Positions 10,662 to 19,989 of a stretch of 64,000 bases of DNA are shown in pieces (position 1 is the first letter of the stretch; every line of letters begins with the position of its first letter). This DNA comes from Siphonodentalium dalli. Taxonomy: Eukaryota > Mollusca > Scaphopoda > Gadilida > Siphonodentaliidae. Made by a program: the position numbers and the translations under genes. The DNA lies in NCBI GenBank assembly GCA_032622095.1, contig CP136062.1, positions 7,440,001 to 7,504,000 on the forward strand, written 5' to 3'. The notes under the pieces were generated by a model. That model did no database searches, had not been told where the DNA came from, and saw nothing but the letters and a program-made list of their open reading frames with translations.

Positions 10662-10957
10662 TAAGTCAAATTTGCTTATGGCATTACCCACTGTGTCCAA
10701 AACTTCCTGTATCTCCGGGACGGGATAGGTGTCAAACTTAGAAACTGCATTAATTTTACGGTAATCTACAACTATACGAGGTTCTGACCCCTCCCACTCG
10801 ACCAGAATTGTGGGTGAACTCCACGGACTTGAAGAAGGTCTATCTACCCCAAATTCAAGCATCTTGTCGACTTGAGTTTTAACTGTCTCTCGAGATGAGT
10901 ATGGAAGCTTGTATGTTCGCTGTGTTATAGGAGGGCTATCTCCCGTATCATGTGATG
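10662..10957 (-). pseudogene. reverse transcriptase fragment (N-terminal)
   Basis: The fragment carries SPWSSPTILV, VDYRKINAVSKFDTYPVP and ISKFDL, which correspond to the first conserved blocks of gypsy-type RT. A one-base shift near 10955 separates it from the preceding frame, whose end (PGRTDLVTHH) is the usual RT entry motif. The sequence becomes unrelated near 10662, so the polymerase palm with its active-site aspartates was lost by truncation. Confidence 0.85.
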
Positions 10958-11051
10958 AGTGACTAAGTCGGTGCGACCGGGCTTTGTACTGAACGTTTCT
11001 GCATTTGTATAAAGTAGATTCATCACTTCTTCTTGTTGTTCGATAGTCAGC

Positions 11052-12329
11052 GTATCAGCCATAGCTACTTCTTCCAAATTAATCTCTTCAGTAGAACCAA
11101 GATAGTGTGGGAATTCAGCTCCATTAGCTTGGGTAAATACAACAAATGTCTGAGGGTACCACTTTTTGAGAAGGTTTGCATGGACGACTCTAAGTGGATT
11201 TCTGGAACCAGGAACATTTATTTCGAAATTCCTTGAGTTCAGCTTCTTGATAACTTCGTAAGGTCCTTTCCATTGGACTTGTAGGCAGTTTCCTTTTACA
11301 GCATCACGTAGGTAAGCTTTATCTCCTTTCTCTAGGTTTACAGCTCTAGTACCTTTGTCATAATAAGAACTCTGTGATTTCTGAGCATCCTTTCGGTTGT
11401 CTTGAGCCAGTTCGGTCATTTCTTCAAGTCTGTTTCTCGTGTCGATAACTTGTTTTGCTAATATCTTCGACTGGTCTGGCGCAACTGTCCAGCCCTCTTT
11501 CAAGACATCTAAGGGCCCTATTACTTTCCACCCATAGAGCAATTCAAACTGAGCAAATCCAGTTGACTTCTGTGGTACCTCGCGGTAGGCAAATAAAAGA
11601 TAAGGCAGGCACTCGTCCCAATCTTTAGCATTCTTGTTGACGACTCCTCTCGGCATACTTTTCAATGTTCCGTTAAATTTGTCGACGAGACCATCGGTTT
11701 GAGGGTGGTATGGAATAGTCCTTATGCGCTTAATCCCAAGCAGCATATAACGTTGTTGGAGAAGGTCACTCATGAAGTTCGTCCCGTGGTCGCTCAACAT
11801 TTCTTCTGGTACACCAACTCTTGACTGCTTCTGGCAAACTATTAGCGTAGTCACAGATAACAAGTGCATATTTGTTCGAGGGAGTGGGCCGATCACGTCC
11901 ATGGCAATCCGGCGAAATGGTTGTTCAATTATGGGCATCGGTGCAACTGGAGCTTTGGAGTGTTTAGGCTTAGGCAAAGCTCTTTGGCAGGCTTCACAAC
12001 TTCTCGCATACTCTGTAACATCTTTAAAAATTACCGGCCAGTAGAAACGATCCAATATCCGATCCTTAGTTGTGTTAACTCCAATGTGTCCGCAAGGGGT
12101 TTACATGAGCTGTATCCATCACCAGTCTTCTCATGGGCCTTGGGACTACAAGCTGTTCAACCTGGCAAGCAAGCGTTAATGCCTCGCTTCCTCTTTGGAC
12201 GCCACCTCCTGTGCAGAAGTTCCTCTCTGTAGAATAATTCAATGTGTCCACCATAAATGCTAGCTTCGGAAGTCGCCAAGTTGTGACAATTTTGCAAACT
12301 AGTATCTTCCTTCTGTTCTCTGACCACAT
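11052..12329 (-). pseudogene. integrase (HHCC remnant, core, GPY/F module)
   Basis: The frame at 12329-12075 holds remnants of the H-H-C-C zinc region. The frame at 12055 opens with DRFYWPVIFKDV and CEACQ, followed by the core: DVIGPLPRT (first Asp), SDHGTNFMS (second Asp) and PQTDGLVDKFNGTLK. In the last motif the catalytic Glu is Asp. Roughly 25-30 residues normally between the first two acids are missing. WKGPYEVIKKLN near the C terminus is the GPY/F module. Deletion, frame breaks and the E-to-D change indicate an inactive enzyme. Confidence 0.88.
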
Positions 12330-12613
12330 ATTAAGGTGTGTATCCTGCTACTTCTGTCTGTCTATTATGTCTGTCTTCATCTATTGTATCTTTCTCTGGA
12401 GTCAAATTATTGCTCTCCTCCAATGAGTTTTCAATATCAGCTGCTGTCAGTTTCATTTATTTCTTCTTGCTCTAACTCCTTATTTATTTCTTCATCAGTA
12501 CTCATCGGTATTGCTTCAGCTTTCGAACTTGAGTTTTCATTTTTCTCTTCCAACTGTGTTATATTAAGTTCTTCAGTCACTGCTTCTACTTTTCTTCTCG
12601 ACTTATTCTCCTC

Positions 12614-12925
12614 TTATTTCTTTTTATTCTGCTCCTGGTGTCTGGTTAGCACAGGTAGATTTACCATAGGCTTGATGCATAGGCCTGGATCTGCGCAGGC
12701 ATCCAACCCAAGCAACACTGCGACCGGCAACCAGGGTACAACTGCCACTTCGATAGTCTTCTCAATCAAGCCAACCTCTAAGTATACACCAGCCGCCGGG
12801 TGTTCCATTACATCTCCGTGCAGACAAATAACCTCTAACTTCTTCTCTTTCCACTTAACTTGACCTTGAAGAACGTCCTCTCTTATAACGGTCTGTGAAC
12901 ACCCTGTGTCCCATAAAATTTCCAT
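12614..12925 (-). pseudogene. retroviral-type aspartic protease
   Basis: The frame starts near MEILWDTGCSQTVI, containing the catalytic D-T-G triad, and continues to VVPWLPVAVLLGLDA, the flap and hydrophobic GxD-type C-terminal motif of gypsy proteases. It precedes the integrase fragment. The stretch between them (12330-12613) is low-complexity Ser/Glu-rich coding text with shifts in frame. Confidence 0.8.
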
Positions 12926-13032
12926 CTTCTGTCCATTAATCTTCCCCTCGAGCAGGTACTTGTTTGTCTCAGGATGGTTGTCACTTACATTACTGAAGAT
13001 GCCTCAACTTTGGTGTAACCATGACGGTCTGA

Positions 13033-13074
13033 ACAAGAGGCTGATAGATGACCTTTACGACCACAGGAATAACA
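13033..13074 (-). pseudogene. nucleocapsid CCHC zinc knuckle
   Basis: On the minus strand one frame gives C-Y-S-C-G-R-K-G-H-L-S-A-S-C, a perfect C-x2-C-x4-H-x4-C retroelement knuckle that binds genomic RNA. It is out of frame with the gag segment just upstream, so a frameshift lies near 13080. It is too short to stand out as an open frame on its own. Confidence 0.8.
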
Positions 13075-13079
13075 GCATC

Positions 13080-13925
13080 TTATTTCCAGCTGGTTTCGTT
13101 GGTTGAAGTTTCTGTTATCTGTTTTATTTGTAGGGCCTCTTGGCGGTGGCTGATAACCTTTGCCTTTGTTTGACTTCTGGTAACCAACAGCAGCATTTCC
13201 TTGGTTAAAATTCTGGTAACCAGTGGGTGTACTACAGGGTATCTATCTGTTTCCCTTTCTCTCTCTCGAGCAATCATGTAGTCATCTGCCATTTCGCCCA
13301 TTTGATTAACATCAGATGGTTTTCTCTCCTTTAACCAAACTTCTAATTCTTCAGGAACAGTCTTTAGGGATTGCTCCATAATTAGTAGCTCATATCCTGT
13401 TTTAGCTTCTTCTATAGCCAACACCGCCTATGGTGGTTGAATCCATTTGAAGAAAAGTCTTTCGAGCCGTCCGGCAAAAACTTTAACACTCTCGTGTGGT
13501 TCTTTTCTTTCTTTCCTGAATTTCAGTCGGTATGTGTCAGTTGTTATGTGATAGGCACTAAGTACAGCATATTTCACTTTCTTGTATACCACTGCTTCAT
13601 CAGCTGGAATTGACGTATACACCTCCTGCGCTCTTCCAGTCAGAAGGGGTGCTAGCTGTATCGCCCATATTTCTTCCTTCCATTTCTGTTGTGAAGCGAC
13701 TCTCTCAAATAAGGACAGGAAATTATCAACACCATCAATCTCGTTCATCGGACGTAGTGTAGGCAATGGCACCTTCGGCACGACCACTTCTGGTGCTGCT
13801 ACATTTCTACTAGTCCCCATCTGCTCTAATGCTCTCATCAACCTCTCTTCGCGGAGTTGACCCTGTTTCATTTCCTGTCTGTGATTCTCCTGCTGTAGCT
13901 TCATACTGTCTTTCATCTCCTTCAA
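13080..13925 (-). pseudogene. gag (capsid, SCAN-like) in two frames
   Basis: The first part (13925-13428) is a Lys/Glu/Gln-rich N terminus followed by FLSLFERVA, WAIQLAPLLTGRAQEVY and FRKERKEPHESVKVFAGRL. The second (13424-13080) has LLIMEQSLKTVPEELEVWL, typical of the SCAN-like capsid C-terminal domain of gypsy Gag. A stop and frame change separate the parts near 13426. Confidence 0.8.
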
Positions 13926-13930
13926 AAGAT

Positions 13931-14640
13931 CAGTTAATAGTTAATGCATCCATTTTCACTGTTGTGCTTCTGGTAGCTTTCATAGACCGATTTCTCGATT
14001 AGAGTTACCCAAAATACTCGTCAAACCCAAAATTCCAACTAAAATTGAAAGTGAAGTTCCCGTTTTAGCAACTGTACCAAGTAAGCCACCAAACCCAAAT
14101 CGAACACACCCGTTTTGGACAGGGTAATGGGAATAAGTAATTGGAGTCAAGTACCAAGCAATTTTTTTTATAAATACGGTCTCTACGAATTCCGATATTA
14201 ATAAAAATTGCAACCAATTGACAATCTTAGAAAGCACGACCGCGTTTCCAAACACTTATCAACCGAAACCACAATGTTTCGGTTCTTACGAGCACAGTGA
14301 CCAAAACTAACACGATCAAGACGCATGGACCGGTTCCCGATCAGAACCACGTTGTCCGAATGGGAATCATTTCTCGAGCCTCGGGTTAAATTAACTCTTT
14401 AGTCATCAATGAATAAACTTATTATTCAACATAAAAATGTCTGCTTGTCTTCGTTCGATTCATAACTCCCCTCTGTCCTCCCGGGCACTTCCTGTGCCCA
14501 TCAGGTCAAGGTCACTGTCCTCTTATTAAGAATATCTCACAACCTCCAAAATCAATAATAGACAATTCCGATGTACAGTTATATTTCTGATAAAAGCACA
14601 AAATGTATACGTATCGAAACAACGTATTTTGCTATCATGA
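13931..14640 (-). other. probable leader or LTR remnant of the gypsy element, not resolved
   Basis: This should contain the 5' untranslated region, primer-binding site and 5' LTR of the minus-strand element. I could not fix a TG...CA boundary or match a tRNA 3' end with confidence, and no second LTR is available for comparison. A 276-base open frame here (14255-13980) has no recognisable content. Confidence 0.3.
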
Positions 14641-14689
14641 TATGTTTAAACTGTATGAAGCTAGGAGAACTTGTTAATTACGACCAGTG

Positions 14690-14696
14690 TATAAAA
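14690..14696 (+). promoter_or_regulatory. TATA box of the GT31 gene
   Basis: TATAAAA lies 117-123 bases upstream of the proposed start codon. Transcription would start near 14720, leaving a 5' UTR of about 90 bases. The position fits the gene model, but no cap-site data are available. Confidence 0.5.
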
Positions 14697-14812
14697 TGTC
14701 TTCTCGGTGAACAAATATAACAACACAGTACAAATTTATAATAATATTCATTGCCAATACTATCTCCGATGCACAAGTTATACATTTCCGTAATATTTCC
14801 GTGCAAGTCACA

Positions 14813-16072
14813 ATGGGTAAGTGATGAATTCTACATCTGAACCTAGCCATATAGTTTTAAATACTTTACACGAAAAGCGTCATGATTATTTGTGTTTCTT
14901 CATGCATGCGCTAAACATTGCACTTTTCGTTTACTTCCAGATGACTGGAGAAACACCGACTACGCACAGCTGTGTTATTTTACGGAAAGACGAGGCATGG
15001 CCAACCTCAAACAGATCACGACACAGTTGGGACTGTTCATCGCACTGTATTTCATTGTGATAGTCCTTCTCGTCAACAATCAAACATCGGTATCAGTAAA
15101 GTACAACAAAACAATACATTCCTCCGTGCTTTACTTTGAAATAACAAGCAATAGATCTTCGTTCCCAGTATTGCCAAGGGAAACAAAGCAATACTCCCTC
15201 GACTACGATACAATGATTCACCCACAAGGGGTCTGCCAAGGACGACACGCTCCATATTTGTTAATTTTAGTTGCATCACTTCCGGGCAACAGACGCTTCC
15301 GGGACGTTACAAGAAACACATGGGGAAGTGTTGTAAATACAGGACATTGCGGGAAAAATTAGAAATAGTATTTTTGTTCGGTAGAATCAACGACACAAAA
15401 GAACAACGAGCTCTGGAACAAGAATCCATAGAAAATGGAGATGTACTACATGTTGACTATACAGATTCATATTTGAATTTAACAATAAAAGTGCTAACAG
15501 GATTCAGATGGATGTCACGTGACTGTCACCTCGCTCAATATGTGATGAAAATCGACGAGGACACTTTCATCAATGTCCAAATGCTTTTGCATTTCATGAG
15601 GACAACAGATATTACCAAAAGTATTTTCGGATCTGTTCAAACACACAGTCTTGTAGAACGTAGTGGGAAGTTCACGGTTGATCACAATGTTTATCCTATG
15701 TGTCGTTATCCGCCCTACTGTTCTGGAAACCTCTATGTTATGCCTGCTGGTCTTGCGAAATCTATTCTGTTCCTATCGGAACATGTGCCGTATGTGGGTA
15801 TGGAAGACGCATACATAACTGGGATTCTAGCAGAAATGTTGAATGTGAGTCACAAGTCAATCGCTGATAACTTGTATGATCAAAGGGGACCACCGGATCA
15901 GTGTGATTTTTCGCGGAACCTCAAAATGTACGGACAACAGATTTTTGCCGAACTGTCGCATGGGATATGGCGGACCTTAAAAGACCCCTCACTATGTGCT
16001 AATGGGGTAATGTCTTTTTTCAGAAGGTTCTTTTATAGAATATATGACAGATTGATGGTGATATATAACTAG
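14813..16072 (+). CDS. GT31 beta-1,3-galactosyltransferase-like protein (one apparent frameshift)
   Basis: A type II Golgi membrane enzyme expected to transfer galactose or N-acetylglucosamine from a UDP-sugar in beta-1,3 linkage to glycans. Model: coding exon 1 is only ATGG (14813-14816), intron 14817-14940 (GTAAGT...TTACTTCCAG), exon 2 14941-16072. A short cytoplasmic tail is followed by the anchor LGLFIALYFIVIVLLV. Family motifs in order: RRFRDVTRNTWG, VFLFGRIND, DYTDSYLNLTIK, the metal-binding KIDEDTFIN (DxD = DED, about 15548-15574), YPPYCSGNLYVMP and MEDAYITGI. Reading breaks at an A5 run (15354-15358): one more A rejoins the frames and gives 378 residues, a normal length. This is either a homopolymer base error or a recent inactivation. 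Substrate cannot be told. Confidence 0.88.
14817..14940 (+). other. intron of the GT31 gene
   Basis: A 124-base interval starting with the near-consensus donor GG|GTAAGT and ending in a pyrimidine-rich TTTTCGTTTACTTCCAG acceptor. Splicing joins ATG-G to AT-GAC-TGG in frame, giving MDDWRN as the N terminus. Without splicing the next usable start is ATG at 14997, which would still leave the membrane anchor intact. Confidence 0.6.
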
Positions 16073-16517
16073 TTCAGCTGTCAGTAATACAAATATTTTA
16101 TTACACAATGATTGACTGTTGGTGTGGCATAAACACCAAAAAGCATCGGCGTGTGAAGGGTGTTAACTTTATCGCACTCGTTTTTATGTCTCAAATTATA
16201 ACTCGAGTTTGACGCCGCTCCTTAACAAATTTCACCACAAAAACGTCCTAGGATAACTTTCACCACATTCACACCTCTGTGTGGCTCGGTCAATATACAC
16301 ATGCAATTTACAAGATTATTTCGAGTACAGCCCAATTTCTATGAAACATGCTTTCATCCTATTAAGATTCTAGTTCATACATGTAAAATAGTAAAATCGG
16401 AAAACAGACACGTATGATATTTTTTTCCTTTGACCATTTCTTGGACCCACCACCCCTCGACCCTATGTTATTTCCGTTTTACCAAACATTTTTGACACCT
16501 ACTCCCTATAAACGTGA

Positions 16518-16523
16518 AATAAA
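16518..16523 (+). terminator. candidate polyadenylation signal
   Basis: AATAAA, about 445 bases after the GT31 stop codon. It is the first canonical signal downstream of the gene. Its use is inferred from position only. Confidence 0.35.
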
Positions 16524-17274
16524 GTTGGTTTCCTATCAACTACCAGTTATAGCTTGGGGCATGTAATTAGCTAAGTTGGACATGTAATTAGCTAAGTTGG
16601 ACATGACAGTAATTGATTATACAATGGGTTCATGATTTTGTTGGTGGTAGTAATTAAAGCTAACATATACGGGGTCTAGTAGAAACATATTGAGTGCTAG
16701 AGTGTTCCATGTCTACCATTGGCCAATGATATACCGTTGTAGTATCACGTGATTATAACATTTCATGATTTCCCCGCTATAATGATCCTTCTTCAGATTT
16801 TCCATATTCAACGGGGGTATCGGTATCTATTAGCGCCCATCGGAGCCGTTATCAACGAACAAATTCCTCCACGTATATAATACCACACAATCATAAAGTT
16901 TACATCCCGTGGTTTCTGCCACATTATCATTGTCAACCTCAATCGTGTCCTTTCCACTTTCCTAAAATTATCGTAGTATATTCGTAACGGCGACAATGAC
17001 GGCATAATCACATACAAAATTCCTCCCTTCATCATTTCCTAATAACAATACGTATAGCTTGGCACAAAGTACAATATTCTTGCTTCATACCCTCTTTTTT
17101 TCAATCTCGTTGTCCCCAAAATAACAAATTCACACACACTTTCTAAGTTTCACAAACTAAAACACCGGACTTCGTGTCGCGTCTCGTCATACGTAAGTCA
17201 ACACGCATAAAGAGCAATCGGTCATTTTTAATTTATTCTCTCGCATCACCACGTCCATACAAACGTATTCCCTG
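16524..17274. other. no gene; 5' flank of the U2-headed array
   Basis: This holds a short 26-bp tandem repeat (GGACATGTAATTAGCTAAGTT, about 16557-16605) and otherwise unique AT-rich DNA. An snRNA-type proximal or distal promoter element for the array would lie just before 17275, but I could not recognise one. Confidence 0.4.
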
Positions 17275-17613
17275 ATCGCTTCTCGGCCTTTTGGCTAAGA
17301 TCAAAGTGTAGTATCTGTTCCGCGCTGGCCGTGAGCAGGGTCGCTAAGCTTTGATCGAGCCCTTACGGTGTGATACGTCCCCCACAGGTGGTTTTTCCCA
17401 CCTAAAGGGACTTCCACTGTTTGGGTTCGCAGCCTGGGGCCGACAAGCGGACCTGACTGACTGACCGACTTTCGCTGCAAAGCGGGGACTGACCCCGAGG
17501 GGCACTTTGACCATGCTCGTAAGGGTGTGTACCTCTTAAAGGGGTACTCAGCCGACAAGACTGGTCCGTAATAGCTCCGGGCTGTTTAAAAAAACAAACA
17601 AACAAACAAACAA
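17275..17613 (+). ncRNA. U2-snRNA-headed repeat unit 1
   Basis: Bases 17275-17320 match U2 snRNA positions 1-45, including stem I and the GUAGUA branch-site-binding segment, with one extra A in ATCAAAG. After the U2 word CTGTTC the text diverges for 50 bases, then U2-like TGATACGTCC returns (17371-17380). The remaining 200 bases are not U2, and no U2 Sm site is seen. The unit ends in an A-rich tail with (CAAA)n. It is either a SINE with an snRNA-derived head or an undescribed U2-like RNA. A canonical functional U2 is unlikely. Confidence 0.7.
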
Positions 17614-17625
17614 ACGTATTCCCTG

Positions 17626-17961
17626 ATCGCTTCTCGGCCTTTTGGCTAATATCAAAGTATAGTATCTGTTCCGCGCTGGCCGTGAGCAGGGTCGCTATGC
17701 TTTGATCGAGCCCTTACGGTGTGATACGTCCCCCACAGGTGGTTTTTGCCACCCGAAGGGACTTCCACTGTTTGGGTTCGCAGCCTGGGGCCGACAAGCG
17801 GACCTGACTGACTGACGGACTTCCGCTGCAAAGCGGGGACTGACCCCGACAGGCAATTTGACCATCTCGTAAGGGTGGGTCACCTCTTTCGGTGTGCTCC
17901 AGCCGATATGAGTGGTCCGCAATAGCCCCGGGTTTAATAAAAAAAAAAAAAAAAAAAAAAA
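17626..17961 (+). ncRNA. U2-headed repeat unit 2
   Basis: Second unit, 351 bases after the first and preceded by the same ACGTATTCCCTG linker. The stem I loop side reads GGCTAATATC instead of GGCTAAGATC, which weakens the U2 match. It ends in a run of more than 20 A. The body is clearly homologous to unit 1. Confidence 0.65.
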
Positions 17962-17981
17962 CCATACAAACGTATTCCCTG

Positions 17982-18308
17982 ATCGCTTCTCGGCCTTTTG
18001 GCTAAGATCAAAGTATAGTATCTGTTCCGCGCTGGCCGTGAGCAGGGTCGCTATGCTTTGATCGAGCCCTTACGGTGTGATACGTCCCCCACAGGTGGTT
18101 TTTCCCACCCGAAGGGACTTCCACTGTTTGGGTTCGCAGCCTGGGGCCGACAAGCGGACCTGACTGACTGACCGACTTTCGCTGCAAAGCGGGGACTGAC
18201 CTCGAGGGGCACTTTGACCATGCTCGTAAGGGTGTTTACCTCTGACGGGTGCTCAGCCGACAAGACTGGTCCGTAATAGCTCCGGGCTGTTTAAAACAAA
18301 AACAAAAA
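17982..18308 (+). ncRNA. U2-headed repeat unit 3
   Basis: Third unit, preceded by CCATACAAACGTATTCCCTG, the same 20 bases that precede unit 1. The body is close to unit 1, and the tail is mixed A and C. The longer shared 5' flank suggests units 1-2 and 3-4 may descend from a two-unit duplication. Confidence 0.65.
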
Positions 18309-18325
18309 AACAAACGTATTCCCTG

Positions 18326-18652
18326 ATCGCTTCTCGGCCTTTTGGCTAAGATCAAAGTGTAGTATCTGTTCCGCGCTGGCCGTTAGCAGGTCGCTATGCT
18401 TTGATCGAACCCTTACGGTGTGATACGTCCCCCAAAGGTTGTTTTTCCCACCCGAAGGGACTTCCACTGTTTGGGTTCGCAGCCTGTGGCCGACAAGCGG
18501 ACCTGACTGACTGACCGACTGTCCGCTGCAATGCGGGGACTGACCCCGAGGGGCATTTTGACCATGCTCGAAAGGGTGTGTACCTCTGACGGGGTGCTCA
18601 GCCGAGTAGACTGGTCCGTAAAAGCTCCGGGTTACTTTAAAAAAAAAAAAAA
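18326..18652 (+). ncRNA. U2-headed repeat unit 4
   Basis: Fourth unit with an intact U2 head and a body more similar to unit 5 than to units 1-3: both have GTCCGCTGCAATGCGGG and CCCAAAGGT. The tail is about 14 A. Confidence 0.65.
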
Positions 18653-18664
18653 ACGTATTCCCTG

Positions 18665-18921
18665 ATCGCTTCTCGGCCTTTTGGCTAAGATCAAAGTGTA
18701 GTATCTGTTCCGCGCTGGCCGCGACCAGGGTCGCTATGCTTTGATCGAGCCCTTATGGTGTGATACGTCCCCCAAAGGTGGTTTTTCCCACCCGAAGGGA
18801 CTTCCACTGTTTGCGTTCGCAGCCTGTGGCCGACAAGCGGACCTGACTGACTGACCGACTGTCCGCTGCAATGCGGGACTGACCCCGAGGGGCATTTTGA
18901 CCATGCTCGTAAGGGTGTGTA
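18665..18921 (+). ncRNA. U2-headed repeat unit 5, truncated
   Basis: Fifth unit, starting with the full U2 head. It stops after AAGGGTGTGTAC at about 18921, losing the last ~55 bases and the A tail. A palindromic element begins 17 bases later, which suggests a rearrangement or insertion at this edge of the array. Confidence 0.65.
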
Positions 18922-18937
18922 CATCTTTCTTTATACT

Positions 18938-19164
18938 TCCTGTCACTAATTCGCGGACATATTGGATCCACCAGGTCCGGTTCCATGGTTTCATAGATTC
19001 ATCCAGCACCGGTTCCGTGGTTTTAGTGCTACATGTCAAATTTTGGAGCAGCATTTCAATATATGGAGCTTTTGAATTATACATTACTTCCATATATGGA
19101 AAGCTAAGTAAAACCACGGAACCGCACCTGGTGGATCCAATATGGCCGCGAGTTAGTGACAGGA
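18938..19164. mobile_element. foldback element abutting the U2 array
   Basis: TCCTGTCACTAATTCGCGG at 18938 is inverted at 19164 (CCGCGAGTTAGTGACAGGA). The arms also share ATTGGATCCACCAGGT and GGTTCCGTGGTTTTA, and the loop contains a second inverted pair around CATATATGG. Arms are about 55-85 bases with mismatches. No target duplication is obvious and no protein is encoded. Confidence 0.65.
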
Positions 19165-19316
19165 CATATTGTTGTGTGTGTTCGGGGGAGGGTTTATGTG
19201 GACATGCATGCCCACGTTCAGATGAGAAGGCATTGTGACCGTACATATATGATAAGTCTTGTACCAGCCAGACGATACGATAGCTGTATATCCGATCATA
19301 TGAATAGGTTTCATTG

Positions 19317-19443
19317 TACTCGAGTGGAATTATATAATATTGGAATTATTATTCCAAGAATAAATTTGCAATAATTTAATAATAATGAAATTTTGTATTT
19401 CCAAGGCTGTCCAACACTTTATATAAGAGACACATCCCAGGAT
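19317..19443 (+). repeat. dispersed repeat, copy of the sequence at the window's right edge
   Basis: ACTCGAGTGGAATTATATAA, TATTCCAAGAATA and TATAAGAGACACATCCCAGG occur here and again in the same order at 63872-64000, about 85-90% alike by eye. The other copy is cut by the end of the window. Confidence 0.8.
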
Positions 19444-19985
19444 GATAACATACGAATTGTAATAGCAGATGACTATTAGGGGGAATATACAATAACAATA
19501 ATAATTCTGAGCTCAGGTGAAAACTGCAGCCGAAAACGCCTCACGAACTCAGCCACTGCATTTTTACCATATTAAAGGATGATCACAGTATATTTTAGCG
19601 CAACCAGATAGACACTTTCGATTCGTATAATTTTGAACAAGTTAGGAGAGACTAGCATCAGCAGCAACAACAACCTATACCATTTTATACCATAATTGCC
19701 TGTTCTATTGTGTGTATAACACCCATTTTGTAAACTTCATCTTTACACCCAACTGTGGATAAACAGCTTCCTACTGTGGGTATAAATTTCTACTGTGGGT
19801 GTAAATTTTCAAACGTAATTGCATGTGTTAAACGTTTATACCCATAGTAGAACTACATCGTAGTTAGCAAAATAGTTCCTATGTCACATTGATTTAAAAT
19901 TGTAAGTTGTCATGATGTAAATTAAATATGAGGAAAATTGCTTGCATTTCAATCAAATGTAGCATTGTAGCTTGCCTGTGTTATA
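19444..19985. other. no gene seen
   Basis: AT-rich DNA. A short degenerate tandem lies at 19745-19850 (CTACTGTGGGTATAAA-like words in both orientations). Probably part of the dispersed element that surrounds it. Confidence 0.4.
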
Positions 19986-19989
19986 TAAA

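Larger units (their letters stand above)
10662..13930 (-). mobile_element. decayed Ty3/gypsy retrotransposon, Gmr1-like order (gag-PR-IN-RT)
   Basis: Reading on the minus strand the order is gag, CCHC knuckle, aspartic protease, zinc-binding and core integrase with GPY/F module, then the start of reverse transcriptase. Ordinary Ty3/gypsy elements place integrase last; integrase before RT is the hallmark of the Gmr1 group. Several frameshifts and stops interrupt the frames. A deletion removes part of the integrase core. RT is cut off after the YRKIN and FDL motifs, so the catalytic YxDD box, RNase H and the 3' LTR are absent. No intact LTR pair was found. The copy is dead. Confidence 0.9.

Noticed and set aside
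14280-14345. Possible primer-binding site of the gypsy element (GGTTCCCGATCAGAACCA)
   Set aside because: It ends in CCA, but I could not match it to a particular tRNA or place an LTR boundary next to it.
17301-18263. Minus-strand frames of 67-85 residues through the U2-headed units
   Set aside because: The same peptide-like text recurs in each unit because the DNA is repeated; there are no domains or start signals, and several frames are open at once.
17275-18921. Canonical U2 snRNA genes
   Set aside because: Only the first ~46 bases and a short later word match U2. The Sm-site region and 3' stem-loops are absent, and A-rich tails follow the units.
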